A stretch of DNA of 64,000 nucleotides from Pseudomonas sp. GM21 (GCF_000282215.1 NZ_AKJS01000066.1:1-64000), one strand, 5' to 3'; counted from the stretch's first letter, positions 16,681-26,352 are shown. Program-made: numbers and translations. The notes: generated from the letters alone by a model not told the origin.

Positions 16681-17492
16681 TATCTACCTCCAAACAGGCG
16701 CTCGAAGAATCCCTTCTTCGTGACATCGAGAAAACGATGTTCCACGGTTTTGCCCAGCAGGCGATCGACGGCATCGCTATACGCCTGACCGGCGTCGCTC
16801 TGGTCGTCGAGAATGACTGGCACGCCCGAGTTGGAGGCCTTGAGCACCGCTTGCGATTCCGGAATCACACCCAGCAGGGCGACAGCCAGAATCTCTTTGA
16901 CGTCTTCGACGCCGAGCATTTCGCCATCGCTGACGCGTTGCGGGTTGTAGCGGGTCAGCAGCAAGTGTTCCTTGATCGGCTCTTCGCCTTTTTCAGCGCG
17001 GCGCGATTTGCTGGCCAGCAGGCCCAGCATACGGTCCGAGTCACGAACCGAGGACACTTCCGGGTTGGTCACGATAATCGCTTCATCAGCGAAGTACATG
17101 GCCAGGTGGGCGCCTTTTTCGATGCCCGCCGGGGAGTCGCAGACCACGAATTCGAAGTCTTCTTTCAGCGCCATCAGGACTTTTTCAACGCCTTCCTGAG
17201 TCAGCGCGTCTTTGTCGCGGGTTTGACTGGCGGCCAGGACGTAGAGGTTTTCCAGGCGCTTGTCTTTGATCAGGGCTTGCTGCAGGTTGGCTTCGCCGTT
17301 GACCACGTTGACGAAGTCATACACCACGCGACGCTCGCAACCCATGATCAGGTCGAGGTTACGCAAGCCGACGTCGAAGTCGACGATGACTGTTTTGTGA
17401 CCACGCAGAGCGAGGCCGGTACCGATAGCGGCGCTGGTGGTGGTCTTACCCACACCACCCTTGCCGGATGTAACCACGAGAATCTTGGCCAA
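16680..17492 (-). CDS. minD: Septum-site-determining ATPase MinD
   Basis: A 270-aa ParA/MinD-type ATPase. The deviant Walker A is [13 protein letters not shown] near residue 10, switch I is [13 protein letters not shown] and switch II is [13 protein letters not shown]. The C-terminal amphipathic membrane-targeting helix is [12 protein letters not shown]. The start is TTG at 17492, behind GGGGTGAAACACC; no better ATG exists. It recruits MinC and MinE to the membrane. It is separated from minC by about 200 nt but lies on the same strand. Confidence 0.97.
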   Translation of the reverse strand: MAKILVVTSGKGGVGKTTTSAAIGTGLALRGHKTVIVDFDVGLRNLDLIMGCERRVVYDFVNVVNGEANLQQALIKDKRLENLYVLAASQTRDKDALTQEGVEKVLMALKEDFEFVVCDSPAGIEKGAHLAMYFADEAIIVTNPEVSSVRDSDRMLGLLASKSRRAEKGEEPIKEHLLLTRYNPQRVSDGEMLGVEDVKEILAVALLGVIPESQAVLKASNSGVPVILDDQSDAGQAYSDAVDRLLGKTVEHRFLDVTKKGFFERLFGGR

Positions 17493-17693
17493 GGTGTTTC
17501 ACCCCTAAGGAAAAAGGACATTTAGCCCCTGAAAAACATCTCTTGAAAAACTACTGCAGTCGGACAGCCTTGGCTGGAATACGGTTTTGGGCGGGGCTTA
17601 CCTCCGGTAAACACTGCTTGTAGCCGTTTTCCTACTTCGTTTGAGCCGTTTTCGCTACGTTTTAGAGATGCTTGGAAAATGCGGCAGTATCCG
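17493..17693 (-). promoter_or_regulatory. minC-minD spacer
   Basis: About 200 nt without an ORF. On the minus strand it contains two direct copies of GAAAACGGCT separated by about 20 nt. This long spacer suggests that minDE may have its own promoter or mRNA processing site. Confidence 0.35.
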
Positions 17694-18431
17694 TTAAAGC
17701 CGAATGATGTTCAACACGTCGCCGGACAGGCTGACCTGTACGCCCGCGCCCCACAAGGGATCGCGACGCAGATCCTCGGAGACCTTGTAGTGGCCTGCGA
17801 TGGACACCAGTTCAGCGCTCATTTGCTGACAAAAAATCCTGGCTTTCGTGTCGCCTTTGACGCCGGCCAACACACGACCACGCATCGGACCGTATACATG
17901 GATATTGCCATCGGCGAGAAGTTCCGCCCCCGGGCTGACTGATGAAATCACCACCAAATCGCAACCCTGGGCATAAATCTGCTGGCCCCCACGTACTGGC
18001 GAAGTGATGATTTTCGTCGGTTTGATGGTCGGTTCCGGCGGTTTTTCCGGTTTTTTCTTCACCTGACCTTCGAGCGGGTCAAGCGCACGCTCACGGGCAC
18101 CGGATGGCGGCAGTACGGGCAGATCGATGGCAATGGCGGCAGCGATGTCTTCAATGCGACTGGCGCGGATGGCCAGCGTGCGCAAGCCATGCTGGCGACA
18201 GACGCGCATCAGGCCCGGCAAATCCACCGCGCCTTCACCCGCTGGAAGCTTGTCCAGGGCCAGCACCAGCGGCGCATTGCTGAAAAAATTAGGCGCCTGA
18301 GCGACCTTGGCGGCCAGTTGCCGATCAAGGTTATCGAGGTCGTTGCGGGCCAGTTCCAGCACCGTGATGGCGAGCATGCTGCCCTTCAACTGGAACACGG
18401 GATCCTGGTCTTGCGGTTCGGTTTGGCTCAT
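17694..18431 (-). CDS. minC: Septum-site-determining protein MinC
   Basis: A 245-aa inhibitor of FtsZ polymerisation. The N-terminal domain covers residues 1-100 ([16 protein letters not shown]). A Lys/Pro-rich linker with [10 protein letters not shown] follows. The C-terminal beta-helix MinD-binding domain has [28 protein letters not shown] and [17 protein letters not shown]. The start [13 protein letters not shown] is chosen by comparison with the Pseudomonas family; the frame runs eight codons further upstream. The gene is divergent from the lipid A acyltransferase gene, with about 118 nt between starts. Confidence 0.95.
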   Translation of the reverse strand: MSQTEPQDQDPVFQLKGSMLAITVLELARNDLDNLDRQLAAKVAQAPNFFSNAPLVLALDKLPAGEGAVDLPGLMRVCRQHGLRTLAIRASRIEDIAAAIAIDLPVLPPSGARERALDPLEGQVKKKPEKPPEPTIKPTKIITSPVRGGQQIYAQGCDLVVISSVSPGAELLADGNIHVYGPMRGRVLAGVKGDTKARIFCQQMSAELVSIAGHYKVSEDLRRDPLWGAGVQVSLSGDVLNIIRL

Positions 18432-18549
18432 GGTCGGCATACAACGGCTTGTCACTAAAAGTGCCGAGACTTATAACGAGAACGCCCGCAAGCCGCAAGC
18501 CGGGTCGAACGATGTAGAATGTGCGGCCATTGTCTTTCCGGAACCTTTA

Positions 18550-19482
18550 ATGGATCGCCCGCGTTTTCGAAAAACATTTCTTATGCCGCGTTTCTGGCCG
18601 CTGTGGTGCGGCTTGGGGTTGTTGTGGCTGATTGTTCAGCTGCCATATCCGGCGTTGCTGTTTATCGGTCGCCTGCTCGGTGCCCTGATGTATCGGCTGG
18701 CCGGCGACCGACGGCGCATTGCCAAGCGCAACCTTGAACTGTGTTTCCCTGAAAAGTCCGCCGCCGAGCGCAAGCGTCTGCTCAAGGAAAACTTTGCCTC
18801 GACCGGCATCGCCTTCTTCGAAATGGCCATGAGCTGGTGGTGGTCGCGTCAGCGTCTGGCCAAACTGGCCCATGTCGAAGGCCTGGAGCACCTGAAAAAG
18901 GCTCAGCAGGACGGCAAGGGCGTGATCCTGATGGCGGTGCATTTCACCACGCTGGAAATCGGCGCGGCGCTGTTGGGGCAGCAACACACCATCGACGGCA
19001 TGTATCGCGAGCACAAGAATCCGCTGTTCGATTACGTCCAGCGTCGTGGTCGCGAGCGGCACAACCTCGATTCGCTGGCGGTGGAGCGCGATGACGTGCG
19101 CGGCATGCTCAAGTTGCTGCGCGCGGGTCGAGCGATCTGGTATGCACCGGATCAGGACTACGGCGCCAAGCAAAGCATTTTTGTACCGCTGTTTGGCATT
19201 CAGGCGGCCACCGTGACCGCCACCAGCAAGTTTGCGCGGCTGGGCAAGGCATTGGTGGTGCCGTTCACTCAAGAGCGCCTGGCCGATGGCAGCGGTTATC
19301 GACTGATGATTCATGCGCCGCTCGAAGGTTTCCCCGGTGAAACGGAAGAGGCCGATTGCATCCGCATCAATCAGTGGGTCGAAAGCACCTTGCGTGAATG
19401 CCCGGAGCAATACCTCTGGGCTCACCGCCGCTTCAAGAGTCGCCCGCCGGGCGAGCCGAAGCTGTACAAAAAACGCGGTTGA
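18550..19482 (+). CDS. Lipid A biosynthesis acyltransferase (LpxL/HtrB family)
   Basis: A 310-aa inner-membrane enzyme with an N-terminal membrane anchor (WPLWCGLGLLWLIVQLPYPALL, cut for position at about residues 16-37). The acyltransferase HX4(D/E) motif is seen as HFTTLE near residue 135. Further blocks are GMYREHKNPLFD and YAPDQDYG. It transfers a secondary acyl chain to lipid A at the cytoplasmic face. The start MDRPRFRKTFLMPRF is taken at 18550; the open frame extends upstream over the minC promoter but lacks support there. Whether it is the lauroyl enzyme or a paralogue with other chain specificity cannot be told. The patatin gene follows 35 nt downstream. Confidence 0.9.
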   Translation: MDRPRFRKTFLMPRFWPLWCGLGLLWLIVQLPYPALLFIGRLLGALMYRLAGDRRRIAKRNLELCFPEKSAAERKRLLKENFASTGIAFFEMAMSWWWSRQRLAKLAHVEGLEHLKKAQQDGKGVILMAVHFTTLEIGAALLGQQHTIDGMYREHKNPLFDYVQRRGRERHNLDSLAVERDDVRGMLKLLRAGRAIWYAPDQDYGAKQSIFVPLFGIQAATVTATSKFARLGKALVVPFTQERLADGSGYRLMIHAPLEGFPGETEEADCIRINQWVESTLRECPEQYLWAHRRFKSRPPGEPKLYKKRG

Positions 19483-19517
19483 GTGACCGATCCCTTTAAG
19501 CGCCATGGAGTGTTGCG

Positions 19518-20687
19518 ATGAGTCCTGCTGAACCGGTTACAGGGTTGATTCTTTCCGGCGGCGGGGCTCGGGCGGCGTATCAAGTGGGTGTATTGGCGGC
19601 GATTGCCGAGCTGTTGCCGGTGGGCGCAAGCAACCCGTTTCCGGTGATCGTCGGCACCTCGGCCGGGGCGATCAACGCGGTAAGCCTCGCCAGTGGGGCG
19701 ATGGATTTTCGCGGCGCGATCGAACGGCTGACCGCATTCTGGCAGGGCTTTCGCAGCCATCTGGTGTTGCGCAGCGACTGGCCCGGCGTGATCAGCCAGG
19801 CCAGCCGCTTTGTCAGTCACAGCCTGTTGGGCATCGGCGCGCAGGTACCGGTGGCGTTGCTGAACAGTTCGCCGCTGCGCGGTTTGCTCAACGACAAACT
19901 GAACATGGCGGGCATCGACGAAGCCATTGCCCAGAAGCAGTTGCAGGCGGTGGCGGTGACGGCGTTCGGCTACGAGTCCGGTCAGGCTGTCACGTTCTAT
20001 CAGGGTGGCGGCACCATCGAATCGTGGCTACGCCATCGGCGCATCGGCGTTCCGACTCAATTGAGTGTCGAGCATTTGCTGGCCAGTTCCGCCATTCCGT
20101 TGCTGTTCGCCCCGGTGAAAATCGGTGAGGAATACTTCGGTGACGGTGCCGTGCGCCAATCTGCCCCGATCAGCCCGGCCCTGCACCTGGGTGCCAGTCG
20201 GGTGCTGGTGGTGGGCGTCAGTGGCAACCCGCGAGGCGTCGACCCGCAACAGCTACAACGAGCCTATACCGGGCAACAGCCAACGCTGGCGCAGATTGGC
20301 GGGCACATGCTCAACAGTACCTTCATTGATAGTCTGGAAAGCGACATCGAGTTGTTGCAGCGTCTGAATCAGTTCAGTCACTTGATGCCCAGTGGTACGC
20401 CGACCCGTGCGCTGGGCGTGGCACCGGTGGAGGTGCTGGTGATTTCGCCGAGTCAGCCGATCGATGAGATTGCGGCGCGGCATCGTCAGGAATTGCCGGC
20501 GGCGCTGCGTCTGTTCCTGCGCGGGCCGGGGGCGACCAAGACCAGTGGGGCGGGGGTGTTGAGTTATCTGTTGTTCGAGGCGGGGTATTGCAGCGAATTG
20601 ATTGATCTGGGGCGGCGGGATGCGTTGGCCAAGCGTAAGGAACTGTGCCGGTTTCTTGGGTTGGCGGAGCCTGTAATCCCTGCTTGA
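19518..20687 (+). CDS. Patatin-like phospholipase
   Basis: A 389-aa protein with all patatin motifs. The oxyanion GGGARAAYQVGVL is near residue 15, the nucleophile GTSAGAINA is near 50 and the catalytic Asp is in DGAVRQSAP near 215. GGAG lies about 7 nt before the ATG. There is no signal peptide, so it probably acts in the cytoplasm on membrane lipids. It follows the lipid A acyltransferase closely and may share its transcript. The C-terminal 150 residues, including FLRGPGATKTSGAGVLSYLLF, are typical of this bacterial subfamily. The substrate is unknown. Confidence 0.88.
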   Translation: MSPAEPVTGLILSGGGARAAYQVGVLAAIAELLPVGASNPFPVIVGTSAGAINAVSLASGAMDFRGAIERLTAFWQGFRSHLVLRSDWPGVISQASRFVSHSLLGIGAQVPVALLNSSPLRGLLNDKLNMAGIDEAIAQKQLQAVAVTAFGYESGQAVTFYQGGGTIESWLRHRRIGVPTQLSVEHLLASSAIPLLFAPVKIGEEYFGDGAVRQSAPISPALHLGASRVLVVGVSGNPRGVDPQQLQRAYTGQQPTLAQIGGHMLNSTFIDSLESDIELLQRLNQFSHLMPSGTPTRALGVAPVEVLVISPSQPIDEIAARHRQELPAALRLFLRGPGATKTSGAGVLSYLLFEAGYCSELIDLGRRDALAKRKELCRFLGLAEPVIPA

Positions 20688-20702
20688 GATTTGTGGTGCG
20701 GC

Positions 20703-20800
20703 CATTCGCGAGCAGGCTCGCTCCGACAGTAAATTTTTGTCGAATACAACCTTTGCATACGGCGAAAATCCCTGTGGGAGCGAGCCTGCTCGCGAAGGCG
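20703..20800. repeat. REP pair
   Basis: CATTCGCGAGCAGGCTCGCTCCGACAG (left) and CTGTGGGAGCGAGCCTGCTCGCGAAGG (right), inverted, between the patatin gene and the convergent Tsx-like gene. Confidence 0.85.
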
Positions 20801-20829
20801 TCCTTGCAGACGCCGCGAAACTCAAATCG

Positions 20830-21615
20830 TCAGAAGTGAACCTTGACCAGGAAGCTGGTCACGCTCTGATCCGTCTTGAAGCCATCGGTGTCTTTGATGC
20901 CGTACTTGTCTTTCCAGTAGTCATACTCGACACCGACGTACAGTTGTTTGTCGCCCAGCTTCAGTGCTTTACCCAAGTCGTATTTGACCTGAGGGTTGAA
21001 GTGCAGGTTGGCGTGGTATTCGCCTTCGTCGTTCACGTCGTTGTCGACCACCCAGTCCATGAAGCCGTCAATCACTACATCCGAGCTGCCCGCCGGGATG
21101 GTGTAGGACCAGACTGGAGAGACCTGCCAGATATCATCACCCGGTCGGCCGCCTTCGGTGTGACGGTTGTAGAAGTTCAGCTGGAAGTAGTCGAAGCCAG
21201 GGATAGCCAGATCGAACCCCGGACCGATCAGGTACGACTCGGTGTCGTCCTCGCCAAACTCATAGGTCATGGCCAGCAGGACGTCTTTGATCGGGCCGAA
21301 TTCCAGCTTCTGATCAAAAATCTTGTTGAACGACAGGCGCGGGCTGATTTCGCCGTAGTGGGTGTTGTCCCCAGCGAAGGCGTCTTCCTTGCCGTTGTAG
21401 AAGATCTTGTCGATGAAGAAGAAGTTGTCACCGTATTTCCAGCCATCGGCGTGTTCGAAGGTCACCGTCTGCTGAATGCGCGGGTTGACCTGGAAGTCCT
21501 TACCGTACAGGTAGGTCAGACTATTGGTCTGCCATTGCAGCAAGTCGCCGGCCATGGCCTGCCCCCCAGCCAGCATTGATCCCGCCAGCATCAGGCTAGT
21601 GCACGTACGTTTCAT
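20830..21615 (-). CDS. Tsx-like outer-membrane nucleoside channel, copy 1
   Basis: A 261-aa outer-membrane protein with a signal peptide (MKRTCTSLMLAGSML...AMAGDLL) and a beta-barrel pattern of alternating residues ending in the aromatic TSFLVKVHF, typical of barrel C-termini. Blocks such as LTYLYGKDFQVNPR, FEHADGWKYGDNFFFID and GVEYDYWKDKYGI belong to the OmpK/Tsx family. The frame is open 125 codons further upstream, but the signal peptide and GGGAGC site fix the start. It lies at the end of the purine cluster and probably lets nucleosides or bases into the periplasm. It is a paralogue of the next gene. Confidence 0.88.
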   Translation of the reverse strand: MKRTCTSLMLAGSMLAGGQAMAGDLLQWQTNSLTYLYGKDFQVNPRIQQTVTFEHADGWKYGDNFFFIDKIFYNGKEDAFAGDNTHYGEISPRLSFNKIFDQKLEFGPIKDVLLAMTYEFGEDDTESYLIGPGFDLAIPGFDYFQLNFYNRHTEGGRPGDDIWQVSPVWSYTIPAGSSDVVIDGFMDWVVDNDVNDEGEYHANLHFNPQVKYDLGKALKLGDKQLYVGVEYDYWKDKYGIKDTDGFKTDQSVTSFLVKVHF

Positions 21616-21991
21616 TCGGTTGCTCCCAAAAAGTAGGTGATTCCACGTTATTTTTTTAAGGTCGGCGCTCTGGTTTGGCGCCTCTATCTGTAGCGGTAAA
21701 AAATCATCCAGTCGGTCAGCTTTAATGCTCTTAGCAAGAGCTGAGCCAAGGTTTTCAAAAAACAAATAAACGCCCTCTCGGCTGCTCAAAAACAGTCGAT
21801 TGAGTGGGGATATGGAGTGCCTTGCTACTGCCCAGCGCCGGAAAAAGCTGGCTTTATGGTCAGAAATTAAATCCGGGCTTTTTTTTAGCGTGGATTCAGG
21901 CGGCCGCGGAGAATACTGACTACTCGGCCAGGTCTCAAGTGCCCCGTAACAGCGCACCGACGACAGGTTTGGCGCACGGTTGCGGGTCATC

Positions 21992-22777
21992 TTAGAAATG
22001 CACCTTCACCAGCAGGCTGGTGGTGTTTTCATTGGTGTCGAAGCTGGAGGTGTTCTCGATGCCGTATTTGTCTTTCCAGTAGCTGTATTCGGCGCCGACG
22101 TACACCTGTTTCTCCCGCCAGCCCAGGGCTTTGCCCAAGTCATATTTGATCTGCGGGTTGAAGTGCAGGTTGGCGTGATAGGTGCCGTGTGAGTTCTGGT
22201 CGTTATCCACCACCCAATCGATGTAGCCGTCGATCAGCAGGTTGGAATTGCCCAATGGCAGGGTGTAGGACCAGGCCGGGGTGACCTGCCAGACATCGTC
22301 GCCGGGGCGCGCGCCTTCGGTCTGGCGGTAATAGAAGTTCAAGGTGAAAAAATTGAAGCCCGGTACCGCGAGGTTGAAACCAGGGCCTATCAGGTAGGCC
22401 TCGGTGTCGTCTTCGCCATTTTCGTAGGTCATGGCCAGCAGCACGTCCTTGATCGGGCCGAATTCGAAACGGCGATCGAGGATCTTGCCGAAGGACAGGC
22501 GCGGACTGAATTCGCCGTAATAAGCGTGAACGCCTTTGTTCCGGTCTTTCTCGCCGTTGTAGTAGGTGCTGTCGACGAACAGGAAGTTGTCGCCGTACTT
22601 CCATCCGTCGGCGTGTTCGAAGGTTATCGTCTGCTGAATCGGCGGGTTGACCGCGAAGTCCTTGCCGTACAAATAGCTCAGGCTGTTGGTCTGCCACAGC
22701 AGTAAATCGCCGGCCATGGCTTGACTCGCGGCCAACAGGCCAGCACTCAACAGCACGTTGGTTTGTGTCCGAATCAT
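21992..22777 (-). CDS. Tsx-like outer-membrane nucleoside channel, copy 2
   Basis: A 261-aa paralogue of copy 1 with the same length and architecture. The signal peptide is MIRTQTNVLLSAGLLA...AMAGDLL, the core blocks are SLSYLYGKDFAVNPP and GAEYSYWKDKYGIE, and the C-terminus is TSLLVKVHF. GAGGGAGC lies before the ATG. It is downstream of the xanthine permease on the same strand. The 376-nt gap to copy 1 holds the leader of copy 1 (an AT-rich segment at 21640-21800) and no ORF I can support, suggesting that copy 1 has its own promoter. The tandem pair indicates a local duplication with divergence. Confidence 0.88.
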   Translation of the reverse strand: MIRTQTNVLLSAGLLAASQAMAGDLLLWQTNSLSYLYGKDFAVNPPIQQTITFEHADGWKYGDNFLFVDSTYYNGEKDRNKGVHAYYGEFSPRLSFGKILDRRFEFGPIKDVLLAMTYENGEDDTEAYLIGPGFNLAVPGFNFFTLNFYYRQTEGARPGDDVWQVTPAWSYTLPLGNSNLLIDGYIDWVVDNDQNSHGTYHANLHFNPQIKYDLGKALGWREKQVYVGAEYSYWKDKYGIENTSSFDTNENTTSLLVKVHF

Positions 22778-22825
22778 CTGTTGCTCCCTCTTGGTTTTTA
22801 TTGTGTGAGGCGCAGGCAACCGCTG

Positions 22826-22855
22826 ACCTGTGGGGGCGGGCTGGCTCCCACAGGT
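22826..22855. repeat. Short REP hairpin
   Basis: ACCTGTGGG and CCCACAGGT enclose GGCGGGCTGGCT, between the permease stop and the Tsx-like copy 2 start. It is a likely partial terminator within the cluster. Confidence 0.7.
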
Positions 22856-22871
22856 CTTATGTCCTTCTGTG

Positions 22872-24224
22872 TCAGTGGGCGTGGCAGTCGTTGGCTGCGG
22901 CGCGTTCTTTGCCGCCAAGGATGTTGAACAGCAGGTTCAACGACAGGGCGCTCAAGGTGGCCATGGCGATACCGCTGTGGGTAATCGGGCTCATCCACAC
23001 CGGCAGGTGGGCGAAGAACTCCGGCCGCACCACCGGAATCAGGCCCATGCCGATGCTCACCGCCACCAGCAACTGGTTGCGACGGTCACCGATGTCGGCT
23101 TCCTGAAGAATCTTGATCCCGGTGGCGGCGACCATGCCGAACATCGCAATCGCCGCACCGCCCAGTACCGCTGGCGGAATCGAGGCCACCAGGAATGCGG
23201 CTTTCGGCAGCAGGCTCAATACGATCAATAAGCCACCGGCAACGATGGTGACCGAGCGGCAACGCACCCCTGTCATTTGCACCAGGCCGATGTTTTGCGC
23301 AAAGGAAGAGTGGGTGAAGGTGTTGAAGAACCCGGCGAAAAACGAGGCGCCGGCATCACACAGCAAGCCGCGACGCAGCATCCGTGGGCAGACGTCCTGG
23401 CCGGTGATTTTGCCCAAGGCGAGGAACATCCCGGTGGACTCGACGAAGATGATCACCACCACCAGGCACATCGAAAGGATCGGCGCGAGTTCAAACTTGG
23501 GCATGCCAAAATGCAGCGGAGTGACGAATTGCAACCACGGCGCTTGCGCCATTCCGCTGAGGTCGACCATGCCGATCAGGCCGCAGAGCACGTAGCCCAG
23601 GCTCATGCCGATCAGCACTGAAATATTGACCCAGAAGCCACGCATGAAGCGGTGCACCAGCAAAATGGTGCCCAATACCAGCGCAGCAATGGTCAGGTAA
23701 ATCGGTGAACCGAATTCGGTGGCGCCGGCACCACCGCCGGCCCAGTTCACGGCCACGGGGAACAACGACAAACCGATCGAGGTGATGACCGTGCCGGTCA
23801 CCAGAGGCGGGAAGAAGCGAACAACTTTGGACATGAACGGGGCGATGAGCATGCCGAAGAACCCGGCGGCGATGGTCGCGCCAAAGATCCCTTGCAGACC
23901 GATACCCGGCATGCCGGCCATGGCGACCATGCTGCCGACCGCGGCGAAACTGGCGCCCATCATCACCGGCATACGAATGCCCATCGGGCCGATGCCCAGC
24001 GATTGAACGATGGTGGCGATGCCGGCGACCAGCAGGTCCGCGTTAATCAGAAAGGCGATTTCTTCACGACTCAGGCCAGCGGCCTGTCCGATGATCAGCG
24101 GGACCGCGATGGCGCCGCCGTACATCAGCAAAACATGTTGCAGACCGACCAGGATCAGTTGCAAAAGGGGCAAACGCTGAATGGCGGGTGCGTCGGGGAT
24201 GCGCGCTTCGGATAGCTCGGACAT
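22872..24224 (-). CDS. Xanthine/uracil permease (NCS2 family)
   Basis: A 450-aa inner-membrane transporter with about 12-14 hydrophobic segments. It starts MSELSEARIPDAPAIQRLPLL, with GAGGTG before the ATG; the frame extends upstream without support. NCS2 marks include QHVLLMYGGAIAVPLIIG near residue 30, the substrate-site Glu in VVIIFVESTGMFLALG near 275, and the QNIGLVQMTGV motif near 325, typical of xanthine/urate members. Being directly downstream of puuD in the urate pathway cluster points to xanthine or urate uptake rather than uracil. Confidence 0.9.
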   Translation of the reverse strand: MSELSEARIPDAPAIQRLPLLQLILVGLQHVLLMYGGAIAVPLIIGQAAGLSREEIAFLINADLLVAGIATIVQSLGIGPMGIRMPVMMGASFAAVGSMVAMAGMPGIGLQGIFGATIAAGFFGMLIAPFMSKVVRFFPPLVTGTVITSIGLSLFPVAVNWAGGGAGATEFGSPIYLTIAALVLGTILLVHRFMRGFWVNISVLIGMSLGYVLCGLIGMVDLSGMAQAPWLQFVTPLHFGMPKFELAPILSMCLVVVIIFVESTGMFLALGKITGQDVCPRMLRRGLLCDAGASFFAGFFNTFTHSSFAQNIGLVQMTGVRCRSVTIVAGGLLIVLSLLPKAAFLVASIPPAVLGGAAIAMFGMVAATGIKILQEADIGDRRNQLLVAVSIGMGLIPVVRPEFFAHLPVWMSPITHSGIAMATLSALSLNLLFNILGGKERAAANDCHAH

Positions 24225-24314
24225 GCAACACCTCGGATCTTTTTTATTCTTGTGATGTACAGCTGCCGTGCTGCTGGCAGCTGTTTTCGAATCAGGTGGC
24301 CGCAATGTGCGGCC

Positions 24315-24381
24315 AATCGCAGGCAAGCCAGCTCCCACGCAGGCAATGCAAAACCTGTGGGAGCGAGCCTGCTCACGATGC
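24315..24381. repeat. REP pair
   Basis: AATCGCAGGCAAGCCAGCTCCCACG (left) faces CCTGTGGGAGCGAGCCTGCTCACGATG (right), between puuD and the permease gene. Confidence 0.75.
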
Positions 24382-24390
24382 TTTTACTGC

Positions 24391-25692
24391 TTAATTGGTC
24401 TGAGCTCCCTGAACAATCCAGGCACCAATCAGGTCACGTTCCTGCTGGGTCATCTGCGTGATGTTTCCCAGTGGCATGATCTGGCTGGTAACGGCCTGAG
24501 CCTGGATGCGCGGGGCGTTCTGGCGGATCTGCTCGGGGGTGTCGAACATCACACCGCCAGGGGCCGCGCTGAACAGTGGGCTGGTCGGTTTGGCCGAGTG
24601 GCAAACCGCGCAACGCTCCTGAATCACGCTGTGCACCTTGTCGAAGCCCGGACCGGCGTTGGACGCTTGAGCCGGTGCGGCTGCGGGCGCTGCCGCCGGC
24701 GCTGCTTCAACCGGTTTCAATCCACCGCCTATTGCGGTTTCCGGCAGCGGTTGGTACTCGATCTTCGCAGGAGCCTTGGCCACTTCCGGGCTGGTCATCG
24801 GCGCAGGGCCGGTGACGTAAGCCAGGCAGATCATGCCTACCGCTGCCACTGGCAGGGTCCAGGCAAACTTGTGGCTGTCATGACGGGTGTTGAAATAGTG
24901 ACGCACCAACACCGCCAGTACCGCAATCCCGGCCAGGATCAGCCAGTTGTATTGGCTGCCGTAAGTGCTCGGGAAGTGGTTGCTGATCATGATGAACAGC
25001 ACCGGCAAGGTGAAGTAGTTGTTGTGACGCGAACGCAGCAGGCCTTTGGCCGGCAGCGCCGGATCGGGCGTGCGGTTCTCGGCGATCGCCGCAACCAGTG
25101 CGCGTTGCGCCGGCATGATGATACGGAACACGTTGCCGACCATGATGGTGCCGATGATCGCGCCGACGTGCAGGTACGCACCACGACCGCTGAACACTTT
25201 GCTGAAGCCGTAAGCGGCGCCAATGATCAGCACGAACAGGATTCCGCCTAGCAGGGCAGGACGTTTGCCCAGGGCCGAGTCGCACAGGAAGGAGTAGACG
25301 AACCAGCCGACGAACAGCGAACCGATACCCAACAGAACGCCTTCAGGGCCCGTCAGGCTGCTGCCCGGTGCCAGCAGGTACAGCGTCGGGTTGGAGTAGA
25401 ACACCACGCACAGCAGCGCGACACCCGACATCCAGGTGAAATAGGCTTCCCATTTGAACCAGTGCAGGTTGTCCGGCATGGTCGGTGGAGCCAGTTTGTA
25501 TTTTTCCAGGTGGTAGATACCGCCACCATGGATTGCCCACAAATCGCCCGCCAGCCCGCTTTTCGGGTTGACCCGATTAAGGTTGTTTTCCAGCCAGACG
25601 AAATAGAACGACGCGCCGATCCAGGCCACGCCAGTAATCATGTGAACCCAGCGTACGCTCAGGTTCAGCCATTCGAACAGATGTGCTTCCAC
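24391..25692 (-). CDS. puuD: Membrane-bound urate hydroxylase PuuD with cytochrome c domain
   Basis: A 433-aa protein starting with GTG at 25692 (AGAGG 8 nt upstream). The first 290 residues form about eight membrane helices of the PuuD domain (LNLSVRWVHMITGVAWIGASF, cut for position at residues 9-28). An Ala/Pro-rich linker (PAAAPAAAPAQA) leads to a C-terminal cytochrome c with one heme site CAVCH near residue 362 and the axial Met probably in QIMPLGN. PuuD oxidises urate to 5-hydroxyisourate and passes electrons to the respiratory chain, unlike soluble H2O2-forming uricase. It lies in the run puuE-uraD-alc-allA-puuD. Confidence 0.93.
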   Translation of the reverse strand: MEAHLFEWLNLSVRWVHMITGVAWIGASFYFVWLENNLNRVNPKSGLAGDLWAIHGGGIYHLEKYKLAPPTMPDNLHWFKWEAYFTWMSGVALLCVVFYSNPTLYLLAPGSSLTGPEGVLLGIGSLFVGWFVYSFLCDSALGKRPALLGGILFVLIIGAAYGFSKVFSGRGAYLHVGAIIGTIMVGNVFRIIMPAQRALVAAIAENRTPDPALPAKGLLRSRHNNYFTLPVLFIMISNHFPSTYGSQYNWLILAGIAVLAVLVRHYFNTRHDSHKFAWTLPVAAVGMICLAYVTGPAPMTSPEVAKAPAKIEYQPLPETAIGGGLKPVEAAPAAAPAAAPAQASNAGPGFDKVHSVIQERCAVCHSAKPTSPLFSAAPGGVMFDTPEQIRQNAPRIQAQAVTSQIMPLGNITQMTQQERDLIGAWIVQGAQTN

Positions 25693-25742
25693 AGTCTTTA
25701 CCTCTCGCCTGTCACTCTGTTGTCGAGTGATCAGACCTTCTC

Positions 25743-26246
25743 TTATTGGTGGGGGGCGAGGACCAAACGCTCATCCTCTTTGAAAAAATGCTCATCGCAG
25801 TTGTTGCCTGTGCCACTGCGATCAACCACCAGGAAGTCATCCCGCTTTTCGATCGTCAGCACCGGGTGGTGCCAGACGCCGCGATGGTAATTAATGCCCT
25901 GCCTGCCGTTGGTGACGAAGGCGCGGACCAAACCTGATACAGGTTCATCGCCAAGTGGCGCGACCACGATCAGAAAAGGGTTGCCGAGCAGCGGAATAAA
26001 CGCCTGACTGCCCAACGGGTGACGCTCCAGCATGCTGACGGTCAGCGGCATGTCCTGCGCGTCGGCGCGGAAAATGCTGATGATCGCGTTGTCCTCTGGC
26101 GTGGCGGTTTGCACCGTCGCCAGTTTATGGAAGCGCATGGTCGAACCGTTGTTGATCATGAAGTGATCGCTGCCATCGGTTTCGATCACGTCACCGAAAG
26201 GGGCGAAGGCTTCTTTGGTCAGCGGTTCAATCGTTAGTGTGCGCAT
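25743..26246 (-). CDS. allA: Ureidoglycolate lyase
   Basis: A 167-aa cytoplasmic cupin-like enzyme starting MRTLTIEPLTKEAFAPFGDVIE. Family marks are RFHKLA near residue 40, MLERHPLGSQAFIPL near 72 and the conserved YHRGVWHHPVL near 120. It splits ureidoglycolate into glyoxylate and urea, the last step of the pathway encoded here. The open frame reaches 21 codons upstream through a REP copy, so the ATG at 26246 is preferred. It lies between allantoicase and puuD. Confidence 0.93.
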   Translation of the reverse strand: MRTLTIEPLTKEAFAPFGDVIETDGSDHFMINNGSTMRFHKLATVQTATPEDNAIISIFRADAQDMPLTVSMLERHPLGSQAFIPLLGNPFLIVVAPLGDEPVSGLVRAFVTNGRQGINYHRGVWHHPVLTIEKRDDFLVVDRSGTGNNCDEHFFKEDERLVLAPHQ

Positions 26247-26284
26247 GCTGTTCTTATCCGAATTCTGTGTTGTTGGTTCTATCG

Positions 26285-26352
26285 TCATCGCTAGCAGGCT
26301 AGCTCCCACATTTGGAATGCATTCCCCTGTGGGAGCCAGCCTGCTGGCGATT
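26285..26352. repeat. REP pair
   Basis: TCATCGCTAGCAGGCTAGCTCCCACA and TGTGGGAGCCAGCCTGCTGGCGAT in inverted orientation between alc and allA. Confidence 0.85.

Noticed and set aside
24260..24283. CAGCTGCC/GGCAGCTG hairpin upstream of the xanthine permease as a riboswitch or terminator
   Set aside because: A single short stem without a conserved purine-riboswitch core and without a T-tract in the direction of the flanking minus-strand genes.
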